Made by a program: the position numbers and the translations under genes
Notes under the pieces: model-generated
The model's input: the letters and a program-made list of their open reading frames with translations, nothing else
Told to the model about the DNA's origin: nothing
The model's database searches: none
Part shown: in pieces, positions 52,965-60,184 of the stretch
Layout of the letters: each line of letters begins with the position of its first letter
How positions within the stretch are numbered: position 1 is the first letter of the stretch
Assembly: GCF_001190945.1 (NCBI RefSeq)
Contig: NZ_CP011112.1
Span: 3,410,001-3,474,000 of the forward strand
From: Luteipulveratus mongoliensis
GTDB taxonomy: Bacteria > Actinomycetota > Actinomycetes > Actinomycetales > Dermatophilaceae
Direction: 5' to 3'
DNA length: 64,000 nt

Positions 52965-53513
52965 ATGGGTGGGAACAATGGATGGACGTTAAAGATCTTT
53001 GGTTCGACATGTGCGATGAGCGTGGCACTACTGCTCAGCGGCTGCGAGGCGAGCGTCGATGCAACCCAAGGGGTAGCAGAGTCGCAATCCTCGTCCAGCA
53101 CCTCACGGTCGCCCGCCACGCCACCAGCACACTCGACGACGGAACCATCAGTCCGATCCTCGCCACAAGGCCCAACTCACACCCCCAGTCGGCCAACGCT
53201 GGGGAAAGCGCCGGCGAAGACATCGTCCAGCGCAGGCCCCCAGCAGACTCCGGCCGTGCCGCGTCAGCCGAAGCCACGCTCCACATCCTCAGTCCCGCGC
53301 AAATCCCAGTCCGCTCCACGTCCGGCATCGAAATCGAGCTCTCACACAGGGTGCGACATCAAAGGCAATATTGCCGACGACGGAGAGAAGATCTATCACG
53401 TCCCTGGACAGCAGCATTACGACATCACCAAGATTTCCCTCAAGAAGGGTGAACGCTGGTTCTGCTCAGAAGCTGATGCGGTCGAGGCGGGCTGGCGCAA
53501 AGCCAAAGTCTGA
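52965..53513 (+). CDS. Lipoprotein with a C-terminal nuclease-tail-like Cys domain
   Basis: 182 residues in three parts. A lipoprotein signal (STCAMSVALLLSGC, lipid Cys27) is followed by about 95 residues rich in Ser/Thr/Pro. A compact end reads GCDIKGNIADDGEKIYHVPG, then YDITKISLKKGERWFCSEADAVEAGWRKA. That ending is a small domain I recall from the C-termini of secreted nucleases and similar proteins, here without the nuclease. The two Cys could form a disulfide or bind a metal. Base composition is clearly less GC-rich than its neighbours, which may mean recent transfer. Confidence 0.8.
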   Translation: MGGNNGWTLKIFGSTCAMSVALLLSGCEASVDATQGVAESQSSSSTSRSPATPPAHSTTEPSVRSSPQGPTHTPSRPTLGKAPAKTSSSAGPQQTPAVPRQPKPRSTSSVPRKSQSAPRPASKSSSHTGCDIKGNIADDGEKIYHVPGQQHYDITKISLKKGERWFCSEADAVEAGWRKAKV

Positions 53514-53634
53514 TGGTGTCCGCACGAGCATCTCCGGCCGAGGTCGGCCGCCGAGGGTGTCGTCTGGGTAGCGCCCACGCGGCGCGCCTGACCCGACCGC
53601 TGCGCCAGGCGGACGAGGATGGGAGGCTGACCGG

Positions 53635-56142
53635 GTGTCGTACGCGCGTGCGACACACCGCCCTCACATGCAGGAGAACGCACGCCTCATGGCTCGCCGT
53701 AGCAAGACCCCGCAAGACGATGAGATGAAGGATGTCGTCGAGAACATCGTCGACATCACGGTCCAGGACGAGATGGAGGCCGCGTACCTCGAGTACGCGT
53801 ACTCCGTCATCTACTCCCGGGCGCTGCCCGATGCCCGCGACGGCCTCAAGCCGGTCCAGCGGCGCATCCTGTACGCGATGGACGAGCTGGGTCTGCGCCC
53901 TGACCGCGGCCATGTGAAGTCCTCGCGCGTCGTCGGTGAGGTGATGGGTAAGTACCACCCGCACGGCGACCAGGCGATCTACGACACCCTCGTCCGGATG
54001 GCGCAGCCATTCACCATGCGCCTCCCCCTCGTCGACGGGCACGGCAACTTCGGCTCGCTCGATGACGGCCCGGCCGCCGCGCGATACACCGAGGCCAGGT
54101 TGGCTCCCGCGGCGATGCTGATGACGACCAGCCTCGATGAGAACACCGTCGACTTCGTCCCCAACTACGACGACCAGTTCACCCAGCCCGGCGTGCTCCC
54201 GGCGGCCTTCCCCAACCTGCTCGTCAACGGCGCCAGCGGTATCGCGGTCGGCATGGCCACCAACATGGCGCCACACAACCTGGGCGAGGTGATCGCCGCG
54301 GCGCGCCACCTCATCAAGAACCCGGACTGCTCGCTGGATGACCTGATGAAGTTCGTCCCCGGCCCCGACCTGCCGCTCGGTGGTCAGATCGTCGGGCTGG
54401 ACGGCATCCGCGATGCCTACCTCACCGGTCGCGGCTCGTTCAAGACCCGAGCGACCGTGCGCATCGAGAACGTCACTCCCCGCCGCAAGGGCATCGTCGT
54501 CACCGAGCTGCCTTACCTCGTCGGCCCCGAGAAGGTCATCGAGCGCATCAAGGACCTGCACAACGCCAAGAAGCTGCAGGGCATCTCGGACGTCAAGGAC
54601 CTCTCCGACCGGTCGCACGGCCTCCAGCTCGTGATCGAGATCAAGAACGGCTTCAACCCGGAGGCCGTCCTGGAGAACCTCTACAAGCTGACGCCGATGG
54701 AGGAGTCCTTCGGCATCAACAACGTCACGCTGGTCGAGGGCCAGCCGCGCACGCTCGGGCTCAAGGAGCTGCTGCGTGTCTACGTCGACTTCCGCATCGA
54801 TGTCGTACGCCGCCGCACCCAGTTCCGCCTCGATAAGCACGAGCGCGACCTGCACCTGGTCGAGGGCTTGCTGCTGGCCATCGTCGACATCGACGAGGTC
54901 ATCCAGATCATCCGCACCTCCGACGACGCCGCCGCCGCACGCACCCGCCTCATGCAGGTCTTCGACCTGACCGAGCTGCAGGCGAACTACATCCTCGACC
55001 TGCAGCTGCGGCGCCTGACGAAGTTCAGCCAGATCGAGCTCGAGAAGCGCCGCGACGAGCTGATGAAGGCCATCACCGAGCTGCGCGCGATCCTCGATGA
55101 CGAGAAGCTCCTGCACAAGATGGTGTCCGACGAGCTCGCCGCCGTCGCCAAGGAGCACGCCACTCCACGCCGCACCATCCTGCTGGAGTCGGCTGGCCAA
55201 CCTGCTACTGCTGCAACACCTTTGGAAGTCGCCGACGACCCGTGCTGGGTCCTCCTGTCCTCCACCGGCCTCCTCGCGCGGACGACCACGGACGACCCCC
55301 TCCCGACCGAGGGAGGCAGACGCAAGCACGACGCGGTGATCGCCGCCGTACGCACCACGGTCCGCGGCGAGTACGCCGTCGTCACGTCCGCCGGACGGAT
55401 GGTCCGGCTCACCGCGCTCGACCTGCCGACGTTGCCGCCCAGCGCCGACGCGCCGAACCTGTCCGGCGGTGCGCCGCTCGCGGCGTACGTCGACCTGCCG
55501 TCGGGTGAGCAGGCCCTCACCCTGATGACGACCAACGACGACTCTCCTGGCCTGGCGCTCGGCACCGCCCAGGGCGTCGTCAAACGCGTGACACCCGAAT
55601 ATCCCTCTGGCAAGGACTCATTCGAGGTCATCAGCCTCAAGGACGGCGACCGCGTAGTCGGCGCCACTGCCCTCACCACCGGCGAGGAGGACCTCGTCTT
55701 CGTCACGTCCGACGCTCAGCTGCTGCGCTTCTCGGCCGGCCTCGTCCGTCCGCAGGGACGCGCCGCCGGAGGCATGGCCGGGATCAAGCTCGGGGCCGGC
55801 GCCAAGGTGACCTGGTTCGGAGCAGTCGACTCCGGTCGAACGAATGCCGTTGTCACCGTTGCCGGTTCGTCGGGCGCCCTTCCCGGCACCGACTCCGGAT
55901 CGATCAAGGTCACGCCGTACGACGAGTACCCCGCCAAGGGGCGCGCGACCGGCGGCGTCCGCTGTCATCGGTTCTTGAGAGGTGAGGACGAGCTGGTGCT
56001 GGCGTGGGTCGGTGCTCAGCCAGCTCGCGCCGCGAGTGCCAGTGGTGTGGCTGTCGATCTGCCACCCGCCGACGGTCGTCGCGACGGCTCCGGTCAGCCC
56101 GCTCCGGGACCGGTCGCCGCGATCGCGCCGGCCCTCCCCTGA
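53635..56142 (+). CDS. parC: DNA gyrase/topoisomerase IV subunit A, probable ParC
   Basis: 835 residues: the breakage-reunion domain with [32 protein letters not shown] and active-site Tyr151 (AARYTEARL), the tower/coiled-coil region, and a beta-pinwheel C-terminus ([40 protein letters not shown]). No GyrA-box is evident, which favours topoisomerase IV over gyrase. In the quinolone pocket [11 protein letters not shown], Gln113 replaces the Ser of E. coli GyrA position 83; Asp117 is kept. The GTG at 53635 has GGGAGG eight bases upstream; an ATG at 53689 is the alternative. No parE is in the window. Confidence 0.9.
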   Translation: MSYARATHRPHMQENARLMARRSKTPQDDEMKDVVENIVDITVQDEMEAAYLEYAYSVIYSRALPDARDGLKPVQRRILYAMDELGLRPDRGHVKSSRVVGEVMGKYHPHGDQAIYDTLVRMAQPFTMRLPLVDGHGNFGSLDDGPAAARYTEARLAPAAMLMTTSLDENTVDFVPNYDDQFTQPGVLPAAFPNLLVNGASGIAVGMATNMAPHNLGEVIAAARHLIKNPDCSLDDLMKFVPGPDLPLGGQIVGLDGIRDAYLTGRGSFKTRATVRIENVTPRRKGIVVTELPYLVGPEKVIERIKDLHNAKKLQGISDVKDLSDRSHGLQLVIEIKNGFNPEAVLENLYKLTPMEESFGINNVTLVEGQPRTLGLKELLRVYVDFRIDVVRRRTQFRLDKHERDLHLVEGLLLAIVDIDEVIQIIRTSDDAAAARTRLMQVFDLTELQANYILDLQLRRLTKFSQIELEKRRDELMKAITELRAILDDEKLLHKMVSDELAAVAKEHATPRRTILLESAGQPATAATPLEVADDPCWVLLSSTGLLARTTTDDPLPTEGGRRKHDAVIAAVRTTVRGEYAVVTSAGRMVRLTALDLPTLPPSADAPNLSGGAPLAAYVDLPSGEQALTLMTTNDDSPGLALGTAQGVVKRVTPEYPSGKDSFEVISLKDGDRVVGATALTTGEEDLVFVTSDAQLLRFSAGLVRPQGRAAGGMAGIKLGAGAKVTWFGAVDSGRTNAVVTVAGSSGALPGTDSGSIKVTPYDEYPAKGRATGGVRCHRFLRGEDELVLAWVGAQPARAASASGVAVDLPPADGRRDGSGQPAPGPVAAIAPALP

Positions 56143-56262
56143 CGATCGTCCCGACAGGTCGCGCACCCTCGTCAACGTGATGTCAGGTTGGTCGTCAGGT
56201 GAGATCGACGATCAACCTGACAAACCGCCGACTGTCGTTGCCGTGTTGTCGGGACGATCGTC
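56141..56262. repeat. Concentric inverted repeats between parC and the next gene
   Basis: Outer arms GACGATCGTCCCGACA (56141-56156) and TGTCGGGACGATCGTC (56247-56262) are a perfect 16-bp inverted repeat. Inner arms 56182-56196 and 56207-56221 (GTCAGGTTGGTCGTC against GACGATCAACCTGAC) pair at 14 of 15 positions around a 10-base loop. Both share the same centre (56201.5). The left arm starts in the parC stop codon and the right arm ends two bases before the next gene's -10. The inner hairpin could terminate parC; the whole looks like a MITE-like or operator structure. Confidence 0.65.
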
Positions 56263-56264
56263 CT

Positions 56265-56270
56265 TAAGGT
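56265..56270 (+). promoter_or_regulatory. -10 box of the sucrase/ferredoxin-like gene, leaderless
   Basis: TAAGGT ends seven bases before the GTG at 56278. The palindrome GGACGATCGTCC (56252-56263) sits directly upstream, in the spacer position, and could be an operator. Confidence 0.5.
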
Positions 56271-56277
56271 GCGTGGG

Positions 56278-57219
56278 GTGACGACCACGCACGCGACGAG
56301 CCGCCCCGATGCCTGCTCGATGCTCTGGGCGGACGCGGAGCTGCCCGCGTGGGGCACCGCGTCGTCCGCCCGCTTCTGGGTCGTCCTGGAGCAGGCCGGG
56401 CCGTGGGGGCGAGAAGCCGCGCTCAACTCCCACCTCGACGCTGACGTCGGCCATGAGCTGACCCGCGCCTGTGCGGACGCGGGCGGACGGCTCCTGCTCG
56501 TGCGTGACCCCGGTCGACATGCCGACTCCACGTCACGCTCGACCATCTCGCGCGCGTGGGTCGCCGGTGGTCTGGCCAGCCGGCCGTGGCTGCTGGAGGG
56601 CGAGGTAGAGGACCCGATCGAGCTGTTGCGCCTGCCGTGGGAGGTGCTGTCGGACGAGGACCCGGACGAGGTCGGCCTGTTCCTGCCTCAGCTGGAGGAG
56701 ACCCGCGAGCCGCTGCTCCTCGTCTGCACCAACGGCCGCCGCGACGTGTGCTGCGCGATCCGCGGACGCCCTGCCGCTCTCGATGCCGCGCAGCGCATTC
56801 CAGGGCGAGTCCTGGAGTGCTCACACATCGGTGGTCATCGGTTCGCACCCACCGGGATCATGCTGCCCTCCGGGCAGACGTGGGCGAGGCTGGACGGCGA
56901 CCGGGCCGAGCTCGCGTACGCCGCCGAGCGCCGAGGCGAGATCCCTGCGGAGCTCAACGACCCGGCGTACGACCGTGGCCGCAGCTGTCTGCCACCGGCG
57001 GCTCAGGCGGCGCAGTCCTGGGTGCGCCAGCAGACGGGCGAGCTGGGTCTCGTCGCGTTGCGCACCGCGGATGACGCCGGCGAGGGTCTCGTCGAGGTGC
57101 ACACCCATGACGGCAGCACGTGGCGCGTACGCGTCACCCGGGTCGAGGGGCCGTCGGTGCGCGACACCTGCGGCGCGCTGTCGAAGCCGTCGATCACCTG
57201 GGCCGCCGACCCCGCCTGA
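56278..57219 (+). CDS. Sucrase/ferredoxin-like protein
   Basis: The 313-residue protein has the thioredoxin-like ferredoxin pattern of the sucraseferredoxin family: CSMLWADAELPAWGTASSARFWVVLEQ at the N-terminus and, in the C-terminal half, LLLVCTNGRRDVCCAIRGRPAALDA followed by ECSHIGGHRFAPTGIMLPSG. The Cys and His residues in these two motifs are the likely Fe-S ligands. It is cytosolic; the electron partner is unknown. The frame opens three codons earlier, but the -10 position supports the GTG at 56278. Confidence 0.85.
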   Translation: MTTTHATSRPDACSMLWADAELPAWGTASSARFWVVLEQAGPWGREAALNSHLDADVGHELTRACADAGGRLLLVRDPGRHADSTSRSTISRAWVAGGLASRPWLLEGEVEDPIELLRLPWEVLSDEDPDEVGLFLPQLEETREPLLLVCTNGRRDVCCAIRGRPAALDAAQRIPGRVLECSHIGGHRFAPTGIMLPSGQTWARLDGDRAELAYAAERRGEIPAELNDPAYDRGRSCLPPAAQAAQSWVRQQTGELGLVALRTADDAGEGLVEVHTHDGSTWRVRVTRVEGPSVRDTCGALSKPSITWAADPA

Positions 57220-57226
57220 CCCCGCG

Positions 57227-58657
57227 TCAGTCCTCGAAGTGGTCGGGGTCGCGGATGTAGGTCTTCTTGGCGTACAGCGCGCGGTTGGAGAACCAGGTGA
57301 TGACCCAGAGCACCAGGCCGAGCAGGAGCAGCCAGCCGGCGATCTTGTACTCGTCTGTCTCGCGGCCCGACAGCTTCGGGATGACCAGGAAGACGCACGC
57401 GAGGCTGCCGACGATGGGAAGCCACGACGGCGTTCGGAAGTGGTCGTGGTCAACGGAGTCTCGGCGCAGCACCAGGACAGCGATGTTGACCACGGCGAAG
57501 ACGCCCAGCAGCAGCAGCGAGGTCGTGCCACCGAGGTTCTTGACCACGTCACTCTTGCTCTGACTGGTCACGTAAGCGATCAGGCCGAACGCGATGGCGG
57601 TCGTGAACAGGATGGCGACCCAGGGCGTACGCCGGGTCGGGTGCACCTTGGCCAACGGTCGGGGCAGGACGTCCTGCTTGGCCAGGCCGTAGAGCAGCCG
57701 GCTGGCCATCAGCATGTTGATCAGGGCTGAGTTGGCCACCGCGAACATCGAGATGAACGGCAGGATGCGGTCCGCCGGGATGCCCGGGGCTCCGGTCTGG
57801 ACCACGTTGATCAAGGGGGTAGCGCTCTTCTCGAGCTCCCCGATCGGCACCAGTGCCACCGCGCAGATCGAGACGAGGATGTAGATGACACCGGTGACGG
57901 TGATGCCAGTGATCATGATCTTGGGGAAGATCCGAGACGGATCCTTGGTCTCCTCGGCCATGTTGACCGAGTCCTCGAAGCCCACCATCGCGAAGAACGC
58001 GAGGGACGTCGCCGCCGTCACCGCGAGGAAGGCGCCCTTGTCGCTCGGGGACTCGAACACCGTGACCCGAGAGAAGTCGGCCTTGCCCTGGGTCATCGCC
58101 CAGACCCCGATCAGGATCACCAGCAACAGCCCGGAGACCTCGACGAGGGTCAGCACGACGTTGGCCTTCACGCTCTCACCGACACCACGCAGGTTGACGA
58201 GCATGCACAGCACCATGAAGCCGAGGGCGATCGCCATGATCGCGCCGGTCGAGGCTTCCCACTCGATGCCCTTGGCGAAGTTGTTGGCGAAGGTCTGCGC
58301 CGCGGTCGACGCGGAGGTGATGCCCGAGCACATCACCGTGAAGCAGATGAAGAACGTCACGAAGTGGATGCCAAAAGCCTTGTGCACGAACACCGCTGCC
58401 CCACCGGCGGCCGGATACTTCGTGACCAGCTCGAGGTAGGACAGCGCGGTCACCATGGCGACCGCGAACGCGATACCGAGCGGCAGCCACGCGGCTCCGC
58501 CGACCTGACCGGCGACCTTGCCGATCAGCGCGTAGATGCCGGTGCCGAGGATGTCTCCGATGATGAACAGCAGCAGGAGCTTTGGCCCCATGACCCTGTT
58601 CAGCTCGGGCTGCTCGGACTCAGGTCCTGCGGACTCCGCTTCAGCGACGTGGCTCAT
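57227..58657 (-). CDS. APC-superfamily amino-acid permease
   Basis: The 476-residue protein has 12 hydrophobic segments. The N-terminus LLLLFIIGDILGTGIYALIGKVAGQVGGAAWLPLG and AFFAMVGFEDSVNMAEETKDPSRIFPKIM are the APC/cationic-amino-acid-transporter patterns. It exchanges or imports amino acids with protons. The substrate is unknown. It ends eight bases from the convergent sucrase/ferredoxin-like gene. TTGGTGAG precedes the ATG. Confidence 0.9.
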   Translation of the reverse strand: MSHVAEAESAGPESEQPELNRVMGPKLLLLFIIGDILGTGIYALIGKVAGQVGGAAWLPLGIAFAVAMVTALSYLELVTKYPAAGGAAVFVHKAFGIHFVTFFICFTVMCSGITSASTAAQTFANNFAKGIEWEASTGAIMAIALGFMVLCMLVNLRGVGESVKANVVLTLVEVSGLLLVILIGVWAMTQGKADFSRVTVFESPSDKGAFLAVTAATSLAFFAMVGFEDSVNMAEETKDPSRIFPKIMITGITVTGVIYILVSICAVALVPIGELEKSATPLINVVQTGAPGIPADRILPFISMFAVANSALINMLMASRLLYGLAKQDVLPRPLAKVHPTRRTPWVAILFTTAIAFGLIAYVTSQSKSDVVKNLGGTTSLLLLGVFAVVNIAVLVLRRDSVDHDHFRTPSWLPIVGSLACVFLVIPKLSGRETDEYKIAGWLLLLGLVLWVITWFSNRALYAKKTYIRDPDHFED

Positions 58658-58741
58658 AACTCACCAACCTGGCGTGCCCAGGGACGATCTGTCCAGCGAA
58701 TCGCCAGTCGTCTCTCCGGAATTCGTCAGGTTGCGGGCGTA

Positions 58742-58783
58742 GGCCGTACGTCTGTCACGCGATCGCGCGATAGACGTACGGCC
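58742..58783 (-). terminator. Hairpin overlapping the end of the 91-residue gene
   Basis: GGCCGTACGTCT (58742-58753) and AGACGTACGGCC (58772-58783) are a perfect 12-bp inverted repeat with an 18-base loop. The upstream arm lies inside the last codons of the gene and the downstream arm starts two bases past the stop, so it probably ends that transcript before the permease gene. Confidence 0.65.
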
Positions 58784-59030
58784 GGGCCGGCTTCGTCTTC
58801 GCAGACTCGGCCGCGATCGAGCAGCTCACTGCATGCTCCGCCCGTGCCCGCTCCGCATCGGCGAGCGAGGCGTACGGCACGAACAAGGAGCTGCACCGCC
58901 GACAGGCCACGCCGTGGAACTCCTCCACGCCCGATCCGCTGGACGGGTAGTCGATCCAGACATCGTCCACGACTTTGCGCGCCGTCGGGATCACGTGCCA
59001 TCTGACTTCGAGTCGGTGTACTCGTTCCAT
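58755..59030 (-). CDS. Small uncharacterised protein with CxxC, 91 residues
   Basis: I do not recognise the family. The protein starts MERVHRLEVRWHVIPTARKVVDDVWIDYP, has FHGVACRRCSSLFVPYASLADAERARAEHAVSC and ends RPYVYRAIA. The CxxC plus a third Cys could bind zinc. GAGGTGA lies six bases before the ATG at 59030. It stands alone. The hairpin at its 3' end overlaps its last codons. Confidence 0.65.
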   Translation of the reverse strand: MERVHRLEVRWHVIPTARKVVDDVWIDYPSSGSGVEEFHGVACRRCSSLFVPYASLADAERARAEHAVSCSIAAESAKTKPARPYVYRAIA

Positions 59031-59123
59031 CGCCACTCACCTCAGCCGGTAGGCAAACGTGCGTCTACTTAAGAGGACGGCGCAGCAGGCCAGACGTGTC
59101 GCAGTTCGAGCCGATCAATCTGC

Positions 59124-59882
59124 TCAGGGCAGCTGGGCCACGAGGAACGTCGCAGGACCGGCCGGCGCCGGTGCGTCGGGCGTGGCCGCCACGGTCCGCT
59201 CAAGACGGGCGAACCCCTCGGCGATCTCCTGCTCGGTCAGCTGCTCGAACGTGGAGAAGGTACGCAGTCGGAGACGGTCGAGGCTCTCCTGCATCGTGAC
59301 CTGCTGCTGGACGGTGACTTCCGCGATCTCGGTCGTACGCCAGCCGGCCCCCTCGAGAACCGTCGTCATCTCCTCGGTGGAGTCGTACATCGACGCATCC
59401 GCCTCGCGGCCACGCGGGAAGTGCTCGAGCCACCAGAGGTGCGGCATCCGGTCGCTGAACTGGGTGCGGAGCAGCAACGTCCCGCCGGGGCGGGTGACCC
59501 GCGCGAGCTCCGCGGCGGCCCGGTCCTTGTCGCCGACGTGGTGCCAAGCCAGGAACATGACAGTGAAGTCGACGGAGTCGGACTCCAACGGGATGTCCTC
59601 GGCCGAGCCCGGGACATATCGCACGGCGGGATCCGCCGACTCCCGCTGGGCAATCTCGCGCATGCGGTCCGACGGCTCGACGCCGACCATCGGTCCGAAG
59701 GTCTGAGCCAGCGCAGGTGTCAGTCGTCCCGTTCCGGAACCCAGGTCAAGCCCGCTCAAGGGGCGCCGGCTCGGCAGCCGAGTGCCGAAGACCTCGATCC
59801 ATTGCGCGAGCTGCGCGGCGTCCATGGCGCGGGCGCGCACATAGGTGTCGTGCATGCGTACGTCGTAGTCAACAGGTTTCAT
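59124..59882 (-). CDS. Class I SAM-dependent methyltransferase under a ykkC-type riboswitch
   Basis: The 252-residue methyltransferase (Methyltransf_11 type) has the SAM motif SGLDLGSGTGRLTPALAQTFG, acidic strand end VGVEPSDRM, YVPGSAEDIPLESDSVDFTVMFLAWHHV and ARVTRPGGTLLLRTQ. The acceptor is unknown. The ATG at 59882 has GGAGG eight bases upstream. That Shine-Dalgarno overlaps a hairpin formed by the 3' strand of a guanidine-I-like aptamer (59926-60025). If the riboswitch call is right, the enzyme acts on, or protects against, the riboswitch ligand or a related compound. That functional link is inference. Confidence 0.88.
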   Translation of the reverse strand: MKPVDYDVRMHDTYVRARAMDAAQLAQWIEVFGTRLPSRRPLSGLDLGSGTGRLTPALAQTFGPMVGVEPSDRMREIAQRESADPAVRYVPGSAEDIPLESDSVDFTVMFLAWHHVGDKDRAAAELARVTRPGGTLLLRTQFSDRMPHLWWLEHFPRGREADASMYDSTEEMTTVLEGAGWRTTEIAEVTVQQQVTMQESLDRLRLRTFSTFEQLTEQEIAEGFARLERTVAATPDAPAPAGPATFLVAQLP

Positions 59883-59893
59883 GAGTGGGACCT

Positions 59894-59934
59894 CCGGTCG
59901 ATGGCAGGAATGAATCCCGACATCACTCGACCGG
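59894..59934 (-). promoter_or_regulatory. Expression platform: Shine-Dalgarno-masking hairpin of the methyltransferase gene
   Basis: CCGGTCGA (59927-59934, the 3' end of the aptamer) is perfectly complementary to TCGACCGG (59894-59901), whose last two bases are the first two of the GGAGG ribosome-binding site (59891-59895). The aptamer needs the same CCCGG strand, so the two folds exclude each other. Ligand binding should free the site and turn translation on. Confidence 0.6.
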
Positions 59935-60025
59935 GCTTTTGTCCCGTCAGATGCCCACCACGCTTGGTGGGTCGTGGCGCTCGGACCAGCCCCCGCCAAA
60001 GGCGGAGCGGAACCCTAGCCACGTC
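59926..60025 (-). ncRNA. ykkC-family (guanidine-I-like) riboswitch aptamer
   Basis: The minus strand has the conserved ykkC blocks in order: GGCTAGGGTTCCG (60008-60020), a hairpin CTCCGCC-TTT-GGCGGGG (59991-60007), GCTGGTCCGAG (59980-59990), a second hairpin CCCACCA-AGCG-TGGTGGG (59954-59971) and GGGACAAAAGCCCGG (59931-59945). Departures from the consensus I remember are GAGCG instead of GAGAG and a shortened ACGG segment before GGGA. These could mean a divergent guanidine-I or a subtype-2 ligand (ppGpp, PRPP, nucleotide). It leads the methyltransferase gene, 43 bases downstream. Confidence 0.75.
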
Positions 60026-60184
60026 CAGTCGTCCTCGCAGGCTAGCAACCACCGATCGCGCACGTGGGCCGTATCGGTACCCGTGCACCGGCCGCGGCTA
60101 TGGGCCGGATAGCCAACATCGCGGTTCCACCTGCCCGCACCGCGCCAGCACGATGAGGGGCGGCCGACCCCAAGAAGGATGGCA
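60026..60184. other. Intergenic segment upstream of the riboswitch and of the phosphodiesterase gene
   Basis: Together with the riboswitch this makes a 302-base divergent spacer. It should hold the promoters for both directions, but I cannot assign -35/-10 pairs with confidence. GGCTAT-GGGCCGG-ATAGCC forms a small inverted repeat near 60097-60115. AAGAAGG (60172-60178) is the Shine-Dalgarno for the gene to the right. Confidence 0.35.

Noticed and set aside
53440-55329. 629-codon open frame antisense to parC
   Set aside because: Composition is typical of an antisense shadow in GC-rich DNA, and parC on the other strand has full family motifs.
60120-60132. T-box-like AGGTGGAACCGCG on the minus strand
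   Set aside because: It is about 240 bases before the next gene and a stem I region would have to lie inside the neighbouring coding sequence; the ykkC-type RNA explains the leader better.
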